A DNA stretch of 64,000 nucleotides from Sphingobacterium allocomposti (lineage in GTDB: Bacteria > Bacteroidota > Bacteroidia > Sphingobacteriales > Sphingobacteriaceae). Position 1 is the first letter of the stretch; each line of letters begins with the position of its first letter. The DNA lies in NCBI RefSeq assembly GCF_008124885.1, contig NZ_VNHX01000013.1, forward strand, positions 54,482-118,481, in the 5' to 3' direction. A program made the position numbers and the translations under genes. The notes under the pieces are model-generated. The model saw only the letters and a list, made by a program, of their open reading frames with translations, had not been told where the DNA came from and ran no database searches. This document shows, in pieces, positions 33,129-42,510 of the stretch.

Positions 33129-35159
33129 ATGAGTATATTAAATCAGAAATTTGAAACGGCTCACGGAACAGCCCCGTTTTCCCAGATAAAAGCGTCGGAT
33201 TTTCTGCCGGCTTTCGATATCGCCATTGAAAAAACAAAGAAAGAAATTCATGCTATCCGTACGGACAGTGTGCCTCCGACGTTTGAAAATACCGTGGAGG
33301 CAATGGCTTACTCGGGCATGGAGCTCGACCGTATTTCGAATATATTCTTCAACCTGCACGCTGCCGAGACGAACGACGAGTTAGAGAAAATCGCGCAGGA
33401 AGTTGCCCCGAGACTGTCGGAGCTGGCCAACGATATAAACCTCGACACAGCGCTCTTCGGCCGTGTTAAAACCGTTTTTGAGCAAAGAGAATCGCTGGTA
33501 TTAACTACAGAGCAGCGGACGCTGCTGGAAAAGTCCTACCGCAATTTTGTCAGGAACGGCGCACTCCTGCGTGAGACGGAAAAGGAAACCTTACGAAAAA
33601 TAGATGCGGAGCTCGCCGTATTAAAACTGCAGTTCGGAGAAAATGTCCTTGCCGAAACCAATGCCTACGAATTGCATATCACAGATGAAAAGGATCTTGC
33701 AGGCCTTCCCGCGGGTGCCGTTGAAGCGGCACGCAGCCTTGCTGCATCTTCCGGAAAATCGGGGTGGATATTTACGCTCGACTACCCAAGCTACATCCCC
33801 TTTGTGACCTATGCAGATAGCCGCCGCCTCCGCCGGGAGATTACCCTTGCAGCTGGGCGTAAGGCATTTCAGGATAACGGTTATAACAACGAGAAGAACA
33901 TCCTCAGGATTGTGCAGCTGCGCTTTCAACGGGCCCGGCTACTGGGCTACGAAAGTCATGCGCACTTTATTTTGGAGGAACGTATGGCACAGAGCCCCGC
34001 AAAGGTGACAGCTTTCCTTGCGGATCTTCTTCAAAAAGCTAAGCCTGCAGCGGAGCGGGAATTTGAAGAATTGGCCAACTTTGCAAAAAGGTTGCACCAT
34101 ATTGACCGGTTAGAAAAATGGGACGGCCCTTATTATAGCGAAAAGCTTAAACAGGAAAAATTCGACATAGACGACGAAGTGCTGAAGCCTTATTTTGAAC
34201 TAAACCGTGTGCTGAACGGTGCCTTTCAGATTGCCAAGAAACTTTATGACCTGCACTTCACGGAAGTATACCATATTGACAAGTACCATGGCGACGTTCG
34301 TACGTTTGAGGTCCACGGGGCAGCGGGAGATCTGGTGGCCATCTTTTATGCCGACTTTTTCCCCCGGAAGGGAAAACGGAATGGTGCATGGATGACATCC
34401 TTCAAACCTCAATATCGGAAAGACGGCATTAACGAGCGCCCCCATGTCTCCATCGTCTGTAACTTTACGTCGCCTACGGCCACGAAACCCTCCCTACTGT
34501 CTTTTAACGAGGTAACGACACTATTTCACGAGTTTGGTCACGCTTTGCATGGCATGTTGGCCAACACGGTCTACCCCACACTATCCGGCACCTCCGTGTT
34601 CTGGGATTTTGTCGAACTTCCAAGTCAGATCATGGAAAACTGGTGCTACGAAAAGGAGGCGCTCGGGCTTTTTGCGAGGCATTATGAGACGGACGAGGTC
34701 ATACCAATGGATTTGATCGACAAAATCAAAGCTTCGGCGTCTTTTCTGGAGGGGATGGCTACGTGCCGCCAGCTGGGATTCGGCATGCTGGATATGGGAT
34801 GGCATGGACAGGACCCGTCGGACATCTCGAGCGTGAAGTTGTTTGAAACGTCCTGCTTAGCTGCAACGCAGCTTTATCCGGATGTGGCGGAAAATGCCGT
34901 CAGCCCATCCTTTTCGCATATATTCAACGGGGGTTATTCGTCGGGATATTATAGCTATAAATGGGCTGAGGTACTGGACGCCGATGCGTTTGCCTTCTTT
35001 CAGGAGAAAGGAATTTTCGACAGGGAAGTAGCCAGCAGCTTTATGGCCAACATCCTCTCAAAGGGCGGCACGGAGCACCCGATGACCCTTTACAAGCGCT
35101 TCCGTGGGCAGGAACCTCAGGTCGATTCGCTGCTAAAAAGAGCCGGATTATTGAAATAA
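33129..35159 (+). CDS. M3 family zinc metallopeptidase (dipeptidyl carboxypeptidase/oligopeptidase type)
   Basis: 676 residues, no signal peptide, so cytoplasmic. The thermolysin-like zinc motif HEFGH is at 467-471, in the longer family block LFHEFGHALHGML, with the third ligand E about 25 residues later in WDFVELPSQIMENW. The N-terminal IKASDFLPAFDIAIEKTKKE and the Y-rich C-terminal FNGGYSSGYYSYKWAEVLDAD match the Dcp/PrlC branch; length is normal. It degrades short peptides, releasing dipeptides from the C-terminus if it is a Dcp. It follows the flavoprotein by 57 bases but seems to have its own promoter. Confidence 0.92.
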   Translation: MSILNQKFETAHGTAPFSQIKASDFLPAFDIAIEKTKKEIHAIRTDSVPPTFENTVEAMAYSGMELDRISNIFFNLHAAETNDELEKIAQEVAPRLSELANDINLDTALFGRVKTVFEQRESLVLTTEQRTLLEKSYRNFVRNGALLRETEKETLRKIDAELAVLKLQFGENVLAETNAYELHITDEKDLAGLPAGAVEAARSLAASSGKSGWIFTLDYPSYIPFVTYADSRRLRREITLAAGRKAFQDNGYNNEKNILRIVQLRFQRARLLGYESHAHFILEERMAQSPAKVTAFLADLLQKAKPAAEREFEELANFAKRLHHIDRLEKWDGPYYSEKLKQEKFDIDDEVLKPYFELNRVLNGAFQIAKKLYDLHFTEVYHIDKYHGDVRTFEVHGAAGDLVAIFYADFFPRKGKRNGAWMTSFKPQYRKDGINERPHVSIVCNFTSPTATKPSLLSFNEVTTLFHEFGHALHGMLANTVYPTLSGTSVFWDFVELPSQIMENWCYEKEALGLFARHYETDEVIPMDLIDKIKASASFLEGMATCRQLGFGMLDMGWHGQDPSDISSVKLFETSCLAATQLYPDVAENAVSPSFSHIFNGGYSSGYYSYKWAEVLDADAFAFFQEKGIFDREVASSFMANILSKGGTEHPMTLYKRFRGQEPQVDSLLKRAGLLK

Positions 35160-35249
35160 CGTTAAGCGCAGTAAAATGTAGCGTTGCACTTTTTAGGAAA
35201 ATACTATTTAAATTTAGGTAGGTAATCAACACATCTTAATTAAAAAGTT

Positions 35250-35588
35250 ATGAGCAAGCTAGAAGAAAAAATCGCAGCTTACACAGCTGAGGCCAAGAAA
35301 TTAAACCTTTCCGTCGATGAAGCGTTGATCGCTTCCGTTACAAAAGGCCTCGGACCGTCTATTTTCAATGCCGATGCGGAGACCATCGCCGCTTCCGACA
35401 AAGCCGAGCTGGCGAGGCTGAAAACCAACTTCCTAATCAAGAAGCTAGGGCTGGAGGATAGTCCTGAGTTGGATCAGGCAATAGATGACGTTATTGAACA
35501 GGTAGGGAAATCGAACAGGAACAAGTACCGCGCAATTGTATATGCACTTCTTGTCAAAAAGTTCAAAAAAGAAAGTGTCTATGCATAA
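35250..35588 (+). CDS. DUF2853 family protein
   Basis: 112 residues, small helical cytoplasmic protein. It matches DUF2853: MSKLEEKIAAYTAEAKKLNL at the start, GLGPSIFNADAETIAASDKA in the middle and NKYRAIVYALLVKKFKKES at the end. No function is known for the family. It stands alone downstream of the M3 peptidase (90 bases, no terminator seen between) and is followed by three successive hairpins, the last of which works as a terminator. Confidence 0.88.
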   Translation: MSKLEEKIAAYTAEAKKLNLSVDEALIASVTKGLGPSIFNADAETIAASDKAELARLKTNFLIKKLGLEDSPELDQAIDDVIEQVGKSNRNKYRAIVYALLVKKFKKESVYA

Positions 35589-35590
35589 AA

Positions 35591-35650
35591 TTCCCGGGGC
35601 GCATCCCCGGAAGCTACGGTGAATGTCGATTGATCAATCAACATTCGCCG
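35591..35650. repeat. Two long hairpins after DUF2853
   Basis: First, TTCCCGGGG/CCCCGGAA at about 35591-35612 with one bulged base. Second, a 34-base near-perfect palindrome at 35617-35650 (CGGTGAATGT with ACATTCGCCG, inner GATTGA/TCAATC). Together with the terminator at 35658 they give a three-hairpin 3' region. Confidence 0.6.
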
Positions 35651-35657
35651 TATAAAA

Positions 35658-35697
35658 GAAAGATGCCCCGACGTTTATCACGTTGGGGCATCTTTCT
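35658..35697. terminator. Bidirectional terminator between DUF2853 and TPR gene
   Basis: GAAAGATGCCCC (35658-35669) pairs with GGGGCATCTTTC (35685-35696); inner ACGT/ACGT. A-rich left and T-rich right flanks serve both convergent genes. Confidence 0.8.
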
Positions 35698-35722
35698 TTA
35701 TCATCTGCTGGAAAACCGGCTA

Positions 35723-36394
35723 CTACTTTAGGTTATCTCTGTAAACCTTTGCTTTTTTCACTTCGGTCTGAATGTCTTTTCTGGAAGCGTCATACGTCAA
35801 CACTTTTTCATAATCTGAAACCGCTTTATTATACGCGTCAGCAGCTTTAGTCTTATCGTAATTCGCTGCGCCAGCCGTCCCAGTTAATATTCCCAGATCT
35901 CGGTAAGCTATCGCTCTGTTCTGGTACAACTTAGCGTCGTTGGCTGAGATAGCGATCGCTTTGCTATAATCCTCGATCGCGGTCTTTAGCAGCTGCTCTT
36001 TCGCGGCGTTGCTTATTTTGCTATTACTTGCCACGGCGAGGTTGTTGCTTGCTTTAGCTTTGTAGTAATATGCCGAGGTATGTTTTGGATCCAAAGCAAC
36101 AACTTTTTTAAATGTCTCGATCGCTTTGGTGTAATCGCCATTATGGAACTGCGAATAACCCAACAGGTACTGTACATCCGGGTCGTTAGCCTCCGCCGGC
36201 AGCGCTTTCTGCAAATGTGTCGCAGCCGCCTTAAAATCGCCGTCTAACAGAGCTTTCTGCCCTAAACGGACATTCGGATTGCTATGCTGGCTTTGCTCCT
36301 GCGCCTGCGCAGTCCACGTAAAGAAGGTAAAAACCGCCGAAGCGAAACCTAACTTAACTATCCTCCACTGGTTACTCAAAAATCTACGTTTCAT
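35723..36394 (-). CDS. Secreted TPR-repeat protein
   Basis: 223 residues from MKRRFL at 36394; an ATG at 36412 would add 6. A signal peptide ends near TWTAQAQ (about 32). Four to five tetratricopeptide repeats follow, at about 48-81, 82-115 (DPDVQYLLGYSQFHNGDYTK and HTSAYYYKAKAS), 130-165 and 170-210. TPR arrays hold protein partners; here probably in the periplasm. Nothing points to a particular complex. The start region has the AT-rich leader with ACAGAAAT and CATATG shared by several genes in this window. The gene is convergent with DUF2853 and divergent from lon. Confidence 0.82.
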   Translation of the reverse strand: MKRRFLSNQWRIVKLGFASAVFTFFTWTAQAQEQSQHSNPNVRLGQKALLDGDFKAAATHLQKALPAEANDPDVQYLLGYSQFHNGDYTKAIETFKKVVALDPKHTSAYYYKAKASNNLAVASNSKISNAAKEQLLKTAIEDYSKAIAISANDAKLYQNRAIAYRDLGILTGTAGAANYDKTKAADAYNKAVSDYEKVLTYDASRKDIQTEVKKAKVYRDNLK

Positions 36395-36872
36395 ATGTAT
36401 ATAATTATTCATTTCTGTTTACATCCACTTGTATTCATGAATGCTTCGCATTTTGCCTTTTAATTGTCATTTGGAATGCCCGGATCAGCGTTGTATGGCG
36501 GCAGTCAGGACATATACTATAAATAACTTTATAACGATCATATATGTATTCACTGGATAACAACGCCTAGGCTCCCGGTTTCATATGCCCTTTTTACTTC
36601 CATCCATTTTCTGTAATGAACACACTATTCATTGGATATAAATCTCCGCTAAATAGTTTAACGGCACAATTAGAAGTTATTAACATTTCCACATTTTTAA
36701 ACAAAATGATTTTAACTAACTTTGCCTATATTAACTACGATCGAAGCATTCTTATCATAAATGATACCAATTTTTAAAGTTGGCATCCCTCTTGCAACTA
36801 TATAGGGAGATAAATCATTCACATACAAACGATCTAAAAATCTGACATATTGTCGGATGAACACATATATAT
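36395..36872. other. Divergent region between TPR gene and lon
   Basis: 478 AT-rich bases. On the plus strand TAACTTTG at 36717-36724 fits the -7 consensus and could drive lon with a leader of about 140 bases; the -33 is poor. No heat-shock inverted repeat of the CIRCE type was seen. Nothing else is called. Confidence 0.4.
36717..36724 (+). promoter_or_regulatory. Putative -7 box of lon
   Basis: TAACTTTG fits TAnnTTTG exactly and is followed by C; the -33 region (about 36694-36698) is only a T-run. Confidence 0.4.
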
Positions 36873-39335
36873 ATGAATAAAAACGACACATTTGATATCA
36901 ACCAAGTACTTTCTGTCATAAATGAGGATACAGAATTTTTTCCGTTAATGAGTTCGCAGGACGAGGAAGAAATGAGCAAAGCTGCTATTCCTGATATGCT
37001 TCCCATCCTCCCTTTACGCAATACCGTTCTCTTTCCGGGTGTGGTTATACCGATCACGGTGGGGCGTGATAAATCCATCAAACTGGTCAAGGAAGCGTAT
37101 AGAGGCGATCGTACCATTGGCGTTGTATCCCAAAAAGATATGAATATCGAGGAACCTACGCTCGATCAGCTGCACAAAATTGGTACGGTTGCGAATATCA
37201 TAAAGATATTGCAGATGCCCGATGGCAATACAACGGTTATCATCCAAGGTAAGCAGCGTTTTAAGATTACGGAACTCGTTAGCAGCGAACCGTATCTAAA
37301 AGCGAAAGTGGAACGCGTTCCGGAAGATAGACCAAAAGTATCAAGCAGGGAGTTTAAGGCATTGATTTCTTCTATTAAGGAGCTTGCCCTGCAGATTATA
37401 CAGCTATCTCCGAATCTGCCGAGCGAAGCGGGCCTTGCTATCAAAAATATTGAAAGCCCAACCTTCCTGGTCAATTTCATATCATCGAACATGTCTTTGG
37501 AGACGGAGCAAAAGCAGAGTCTTCTGGAGACTAAAGATTTTGTTAAACGTGCCAAATTGTTGCTCGAACATCTGACCACTGAGATTCAGATGCTGGAACT
37601 CAAGAACCAGATACAAAACAAGGTACGCATCGATCTGGACAAACAGCAACGGGACTATTTTTTGAGCCAACAATTGAAGACCATCCAAGAAGAGCTTGGA
37701 GGAAATACGCCTGATCTGGAAATGGAAGAGCTCGAAAAAAGGGCCCGCGCGAAAAAGTGGCCAGCTGAGGTGCAGAAACATTTCGACAAGGAGCTCGAGA
37801 AACTCGGACGTATTAATCCGGCGGCGGCAGACTACTCCGTACAGATCAATTACCTCGAACTGCTTCTTGACTTGCCGTGGGGTGAGTTCACAAAGGACAA
37901 CTTTGATCTCAACCGAGCCGTCAAGGTATTGGACCGCGACCACTATGGCTTAGAAAAGGTCAAACAGCGGATTATCGAATACCTGGCCGTCTTAAAGCTA
38001 AAGAATGACATGAAAGCTCCGATCCTCTGTCTCGTAGGTCCTCCGGGGGTTGGAAAAACATCACTGGGCAAGTCTATCGCCAGGGCACTTGGACGTAAGT
38101 ATACCCGCATGGCGCTTGGCGGCGTGCGCGACGAAGCCGAAATCCGGGGTCATCGCAAAACCTACATCGGCGCCATGCCCGGCCGTATCATACAGTCATT
38201 GAAAAAGGCCGGCGCCTCCAATCCTGTCTTTGTGTTAGATGAGATTGACAAGCTCGGTGCAGATTTTAAAGGCGATCCCTCGTCAGCCCTATTGGAGGTG
38301 TTGGACCCAGAACAAAACACACACTTCTACGATCACTATGTCGAAATGGAATATGACCTCTCAAAGGTGATGTTTATTGCTACGGCAAACTCGCTAAGCG
38401 GTATCCAACCGGCCCTGCTGGACCGGATGGAGATCATTGAGGTCAATGGATATACGATAGAAGAAAAGATCGAGATTGCTAAAAAGCACTTGCTTCCGAA
38501 ACAGATCGAGGTGCATGGATTAACCCGCAAAGATATATCGCTGACCAACAAGGTTATCGAGAAGATTATCGAAGAATATACCAGAGAATCTGGCGTCCGT
38601 GGACTAGAAAAGAAAATCGGCTCTATTGTCCGTGGCGTTGCAACACGGATTGTTATGGAGAAGGCGTATGCGCCGAAGGTTACAGCCGCTTTGGCCGAAG
38701 AGATATTGGGCGCACCTATCTTTGATAAGGACTTATACGAAGACAACGAAGTTGCCGGTGTCGTTACCGGACTCGCATGGACTTCCGTCGGCGGCGATAT
38801 CCTATTTATTGAGTCGAGCCTCAGCCCCGGCAAGGGCAAGCTGAGTCTTACGGGTAATCTCGGAGATGTAATGAAAGAGTCGGCAGCACTTGCGATGGCG
38901 TATTTACGTTCGCACGCCGCTGACTTCGGTATCGACTACAAAGTTTTCGATAAATGGGACGTTAACATACACGTTCCTGCCGGAGCCACGCCAAAAGACG
39001 GACCTTCAGCGGGTATAACGATGTTGACAGCCCTCACCTCGCTCTTCACCCAGCGCAAGGTAAAAGAAAAACTGGCGATGACGGGCGAAATCACGCTCCG
39101 CGGCCGCGTCCTGCCCGTCGGCGGAATTAAAGAAAAGATACTAGCGGCAAAACGTGCCAATATTAAGGAAATTATCCTCTGTAAGGCCAACGAGAAAGAT
39201 ATTCTGGAAATTAAAGAAGATTATATCAAAGACCTGAAATTTCATTATGTGACCCAGATGTCGGACGTTATTGAGCTGGCTCTGTTAAAACAAAAGGTCA
39301 GAAATCCGAAAGACTTAAGTATAACAATCGATTAG
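36873..39335 (+). CDS. lon: ATP-dependent protease Lon
   Basis: 820 residues, cytoplasmic hexamer that unfolds and degrades damaged and regulatory proteins. N-terminal substrate domain (about 40-245; LPILPLRNTVLFPGVVIPI), central helices, AAA+ module with Walker A GPPGVGKT (389-396), Walker B VFVLDEID (452-459) and sensor residues, and the LonP peptidase domain with the S712/K753 dyad (TPKDGPSAG and GGIKEK). All functional residues are present and the length is normal. A putative -7 box lies 150 bases upstream. The terminator starts at the stop codon. No clp or chaperone gene is adjacent. Confidence 0.96.
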   Translation: MNKNDTFDINQVLSVINEDTEFFPLMSSQDEEEMSKAAIPDMLPILPLRNTVLFPGVVIPITVGRDKSIKLVKEAYRGDRTIGVVSQKDMNIEEPTLDQLHKIGTVANIIKILQMPDGNTTVIIQGKQRFKITELVSSEPYLKAKVERVPEDRPKVSSREFKALISSIKELALQIIQLSPNLPSEAGLAIKNIESPTFLVNFISSNMSLETEQKQSLLETKDFVKRAKLLLEHLTTEIQMLELKNQIQNKVRIDLDKQQRDYFLSQQLKTIQEELGGNTPDLEMEELEKRARAKKWPAEVQKHFDKELEKLGRINPAAADYSVQINYLELLLDLPWGEFTKDNFDLNRAVKVLDRDHYGLEKVKQRIIEYLAVLKLKNDMKAPILCLVGPPGVGKTSLGKSIARALGRKYTRMALGGVRDEAEIRGHRKTYIGAMPGRIIQSLKKAGASNPVFVLDEIDKLGADFKGDPSSALLEVLDPEQNTHFYDHYVEMEYDLSKVMFIATANSLSGIQPALLDRMEIIEVNGYTIEEKIEIAKKHLLPKQIEVHGLTRKDISLTNKVIEKIIEEYTRESGVRGLEKKIGSIVRGVATRIVMEKAYAPKVTAALAEEILGAPIFDKDLYEDNEVAGVVTGLAWTSVGGDILFIESSLSPGKGKLSLTGNLGDVMKESAALAMAYLRSHAADFGIDYKVFDKWDVNIHVPAGATPKDGPSAGITMLTALTSLFTQRKVKEKLAMTGEITLRGRVLPVGGIKEKILAAKRANIKEIILCKANEKDILEIKEDYIKDLKFHYVTQMSDVIELALLKQKVRNPKDLSITID

Positions 39336-39363
39336 AAAGGTGGAGCTGGTCTCCACCTTTTTT
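39336..39363 (+). terminator. Terminator of lon
   Basis: AAAGGTGGAG (39336-39345) pairs perfectly with CTCCACCTTT (39351-39360), followed by further T. It begins right after the stop codon. Confidence 0.9.
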
Positions 39364-39402
39364 GTTCTACGCAGGGCACACACACCAAAGCGGGTCCTTG
39401 GT

Positions 39403-39433
39403 TTTGGGCATTGCCTCAAAAAGGTTAACTTTG
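39403..39433 (+). promoter_or_regulatory. Promoter of FUSC-like gene
   Basis: TTTG at 39403-39406, exactly 19 bases, TAACTTTG at 39426-39433: full match to the Bacteroidota consensus. The ATG is 40 bases on. Confidence 0.75.
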
Positions 39434-39473
39434 CGGCTTTAAACTTCGGCTCCCGCCACGACAGAACAAAGAA

Positions 39474-39986
39474 ATGATTGATGGTCTAGTTCGGAGAATA
39501 CTGCTTTCTCCGGTTCTTATCTATATGTTACGCTGCCTTGCCGGCTTTTTTATCGGCTACGTGCTGTACAGCAGGTTTATCCACTTTGAGCTCTTTTGGG
39601 CACTATTATCCATTATATTGGTCATCTCGCCTGAAGAAAACGATTCAAAGCGTCTATCTGTCGAACGCTTTAAATCGAATTTCGTCGGCTCATTCGTGGC
39701 GCTGTTATGCATTATCGTTAACGGGAATTCACTTTACATGATTGTTATAGGAATTATACTGACGATATTAATCTGTCGGCTGTTCCATATCATGAATATG
39801 GCGAGGGTGGCTATAGTGGCTTTGCTGGTTATCATGATCCAGCCCCATAGCGAGGCGCTTTCCTACACCCCAATCCTCCGGTTTCTTTCTGTCAGTGCCG
39901 GCTGTCTCATCGGCCTTACCATTGTGATTGCTTCCTCTTATGCCATCCGATTCGTCCGGCGGCGGTATGATAGCTCAGTCCGCTAG
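39474..39986 (+). CDS. FUSC-like inner-membrane protein (aromatic acid exporter family type)
   Basis: 170 residues, with about five membrane segments (20-40, 41-55, 70-90, 92-130 as a pair, 138-160). RCLAGFFIGYVLYSRF and HFELFWALLSIILVISPEEN followed by RFKSNFVGSFVALLC resemble the N-terminal membrane half of FUSC/ArAE proteins, where a short basic loop follows a WALLS- or TALL-type helix. No cytoplasmic domain is present, so it is a minimal member. Some relatives export aromatic acids or polyamines; substrate here is unknown. It has its own strong promoter and is convergent with the fucosidase gene. Confidence 0.72.
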   Translation: MIDGLVRRILLSPVLIYMLRCLAGFFIGYVLYSRFIHFELFWALLSIILVISPEENDSKRLSVERFKSNFVGSFVALLCIIVNGNSLYMIVIGIILTILICRLFHIMNMARVAIVALLVIMIQPHSEALSYTPILRFLSVSAGCLIGLTIVIASSYAIRFVRRRYDSSVR

Positions 39987-40001
39987 TCTGGAGCCAGGCT
40001 A

Positions 40002-41831
40002 TCAAAGGTTGCTTTCTATAGCCCCCACTTCCTCCCGATACAATTCTAAAGGCTTATCCAATAGTACGGCTATCGCTGTCATCTGCCGATCCAGACGCTC
40101 TTTAGGGATATCGATATAGACAATGCCCGGAACCTGACTCCAGTATAACTTGTTAAATACTTGATGTCCGATCATAGATCCTTCGCCCACAATGCGGATT
40201 CGGGCGATCGTATTTTTGAGACCTTTGATAGCTATGGGTCCTGTCGGTGTTCCATCGACAAAAAGGTATAGGGTTTGCCTATCCTTGGACAGTGCGGAGA
40301 AGCCATTATAATGGCCGGTGGGAAGTCCCTTGTTGGCAAAAGCAAGCACTTCAGCATGTTTACTTAGCCACTGTCCGACCTGGTTAGAGAACGATATTGT
40401 GCTATCTATCCATTCTCCATCTTCGGTTATCTTGTTCTGAAAAAGGTTTGCGCCGGAATCGGTCCAGCGTACTATCTGCCGGATGGTTTCGCGGGCATCT
40501 TTACCGCCGCTCAGTGACGCCAATGAAGGTTGCGTTTCCACCGCGGCCAGCTCAAAGCGCGGCTGCTGGTCGAAATCGATCGCCACCACGGACGCTACAC
40601 TATCCAGCTTGCCCTTCGGCAGCTGTACCCTCGCGGCATACCCGTCATAGACGAAGTTGAGGCTTCCCGCTTCACCAACCAGCCTGACATCTTTGGGCTT
40701 GGTATGCATCCCTCCTATTATAATATCCTTCTGCAAGGCGTCGATATACACATACATGGTCTTGCCATCTTTTGAGAAGGCATTTTTTTCCCGAACAAAC
40801 CGGGCGTCCAGTCCTGCGCGCGTACCGTATACAGCTTCCTTGTGTTTCGCTGTCCAACGCTTCAGTTCTTTCAAAATAGCTACCTGCTCAGCCGGAATAC
40901 TTCCATCGGCCCGAGGGCCAATATCCAATAGCAGGTTTCCGCCCATAGCTATACAGTCTATCAATGTCCGCACGATCATATTTGGCGTTTTGTAGTTCGT
41001 ATCGAAAGGCTGGAATCCCCACGAATCGTTCATCGTATAACACAGTTCCCAATATCTGCTCTTCGGGCGCACCACCGGCACGCCTTGCTCCGGCGTTTCG
41101 TAATCGCCGTGGTGGTTAAGTCTTGAGTTGACGATGATGTCTGGATTGTATTTTCTTAATAGGGACAGGGTTTTTGGAGCCTGCCATTCTTCAGAGGTGT
41201 GTTCCCAGTCGCCGTCAAACCATAATAAGTCCGGTCGGTATTGTTGGGACAGCTCGTCCAGCTGTTGCTGGTAGTAAGCCACATATTTCGACCACCGCGC
41301 GGGGTCGGCTTCGATTGCATATCTTTTTTTTATCCGCGTATGGACATCATAATACGGATGGCTCCAGTCGGGTAGGGAAAAATATATTCCCGTCTTCAGT
41401 CCTGATTTCTTCAATGCGCTTATCAGCGGCGTGAGCACATCCTTTCTGACGGCCGCATGTCTTGCCGTCGTCAGAGCGTCGGCGGCTTTGGAGTCCCACA
41501 ACGCTACTCCGTCGTGATGTTTTGCGGTGACCACAGCGTAGCGGGCTCCCGATTCTTCGATCAGCTTGATCCATTCTTCCGGCTTATAGGCTGACGCCGT
41601 GAATCCTTCAAGCTGCTTCATATAGTTTGGATGACTTATATAATTATTGAAAAAGGCCCAGGACTCGGAAATTCCCTGCACCGAGTAGATACCCCAATGA
41701 ATAAAGATGCCTAGTTTTGCATCATCAAACCACTCCATTTTATTGTGTCTATCCGCCTTTTCCTGTGCACCGCCATGCGACACGGCAGACAGCAGCAGCA
41801 AAGCGACAATCATCTTCTTTTTAAATCTCAT
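40002..41831 (-). CDS. GH29 alpha-L-fucosidase, secreted
   Basis: 609 residues, signal peptide ending HGGAQ (about 23). The GH29 barrel covers about 28-345: MEWFDDAKLGIFIHWGIYSV, AKHHDGVALWDS (HHDG, substrate-binding), FSLPDWSHP and DLLWFDGDWE with D206 as presumed nucleophile. Residues about 355-470 form a beta-sandwich domain; the last 130 residues (VRWTDSGANLFQNKITEDGE onward) look like a second copy of a similar beta domain. It removes terminal alpha-linked fucose from glycans in the periplasm. No SusC/D pair is adjacent, so it is a stand-alone glycosidase. Confidence 0.93.
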   Translation of the reverse strand: MRFKKKMIVALLLLSAVSHGGAQEKADRHNKMEWFDDAKLGIFIHWGIYSVQGISESWAFFNNYISHPNYMKQLEGFTASAYKPEEWIKLIEESGARYAVVTAKHHDGVALWDSKAADALTTARHAAVRKDVLTPLISALKKSGLKTGIYFSLPDWSHPYYDVHTRIKKRYAIEADPARWSKYVAYYQQQLDELSQQYRPDLLWFDGDWEHTSEEWQAPKTLSLLRKYNPDIIVNSRLNHHGDYETPEQGVPVVRPKSRYWELCYTMNDSWGFQPFDTNYKTPNMIVRTLIDCIAMGGNLLLDIGPRADGSIPAEQVAILKELKRWTAKHKEAVYGTRAGLDARFVREKNAFSKDGKTMYVYIDALQKDIIIGGMHTKPKDVRLVGEAGSLNFVYDGYAARVQLPKGKLDSVASVVAIDFDQQPRFELAAVETQPSLASLSGGKDARETIRQIVRWTDSGANLFQNKITEDGEWIDSTISFSNQVGQWLSKHAEVLAFANKGLPTGHYNGFSALSKDRQTLYLFVDGTPTGPIAIKGLKNTIARIRIVGEGSMIGHQVFNKLYWSQVPGIVYIDIPKERLDRQMTAIAVLLDKPLELYREEVGAIESNL

Positions 41832-41975
41832 TGTCCAATTTTAATTCGGCATTGAAGATAAAAATAAAAAAGCCATCGAACCTATGATATCGTAATAAAA
41901 GTGCGCATTTCCTTTTTTTTGATGGCTACATGCGGCCATGGGCGGCACAGATTTCGTTTTGCGTAAAATCTTAAC

Positions 41976-41983
41976 TAAGTTTG
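41976..41983 (+). promoter_or_regulatory. -7 box directly before rnhA start
   Basis: TAAGTTTG fits the consensus exactly; AGGCG then the ATG at 41989. The -33 region (TTTCG at 41952-41956) is imperfect. Implies a leaderless or nearly leaderless message. Confidence 0.4.
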
Positions 41984-41988
41984 AGGCG

Positions 41989-42489
41989 ATGATTGAACTT
42001 TATACAGATGGTGCTTCCAGCGGTAACCCCGGCCCGGGGGGATACGGTACGATATTAAGGACAATATACCAAGGCAGCAACCCCGAATTTCAAGGAAAAC
42101 TCATTGAAAAAGAGTTTTCGGGCGGGTTTCGAAAGACAACAAATAACCGCATGGAGCTCATGGCGGTCATCGTGGGACTAGAAGCGTTGAAAAACCCAAA
42201 CCAGCAGGTCACTATCTATTCCGACTCTAAGTACGTTATCGATGCTATCGATAAGCGTTGGGTTTACGGTTGGATGCAGAAAGGATTCCAAGGTAAGAAA
42301 AACAAAGATCTCTGGCTACGTTTGATGAATCTCTATAAGAACCATCAGATAAAACTCGTGTGGGTGAAGGGTCACGCGGGCCATCCGCTAAACGAGCGCT
42401 GCGACCAGCTAGCTGTGAAAGCAGCCAAAGACAAGGCGCATTGGCAAATAGATTCAGTTTTTGAGCTAGAGGAACAAAAAGGCGTATAA
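41989..42489 (+). CDS. rnhA: Ribonuclease HI
   Basis: 166 residues from MIELYTDGASSGNPGPGGYG, the canonical start; the frame is open 17 codons further but adds nothing of the family. Catalytic acids are D7, E56 (NNRMELMA), D79 (YSDSKY) and D139 (ERCDQLA), with the assisting histidine H129 (KGHAGHP). A basic-protrusion-like stretch (KRWVYGWMQKGFQGKKNKD) is present. It removes the RNA strand of RNA-DNA hybrids, such as Okazaki primers and R-loops, in the cytoplasm. The DMT exporter gene begins 21 bases later and is probably co-transcribed. Confidence 0.95.
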   Translation: MIELYTDGASSGNPGPGGYGTILRTIYQGSNPEFQGKLIEKEFSGGFRKTTNNRMELMAVIVGLEALKNPNQQVTIYSDSKYVIDAIDKRWVYGWMQKGFQGKKNKDLWLRLMNLYKNHQIKLVWVKGHAGHPLNERCDQLAVKAAKDKAHWQIDSVFELEEQKGV

Positions 42490-42510
42490 AGCTCGGGCCG
42501 CTGCTTTCCT

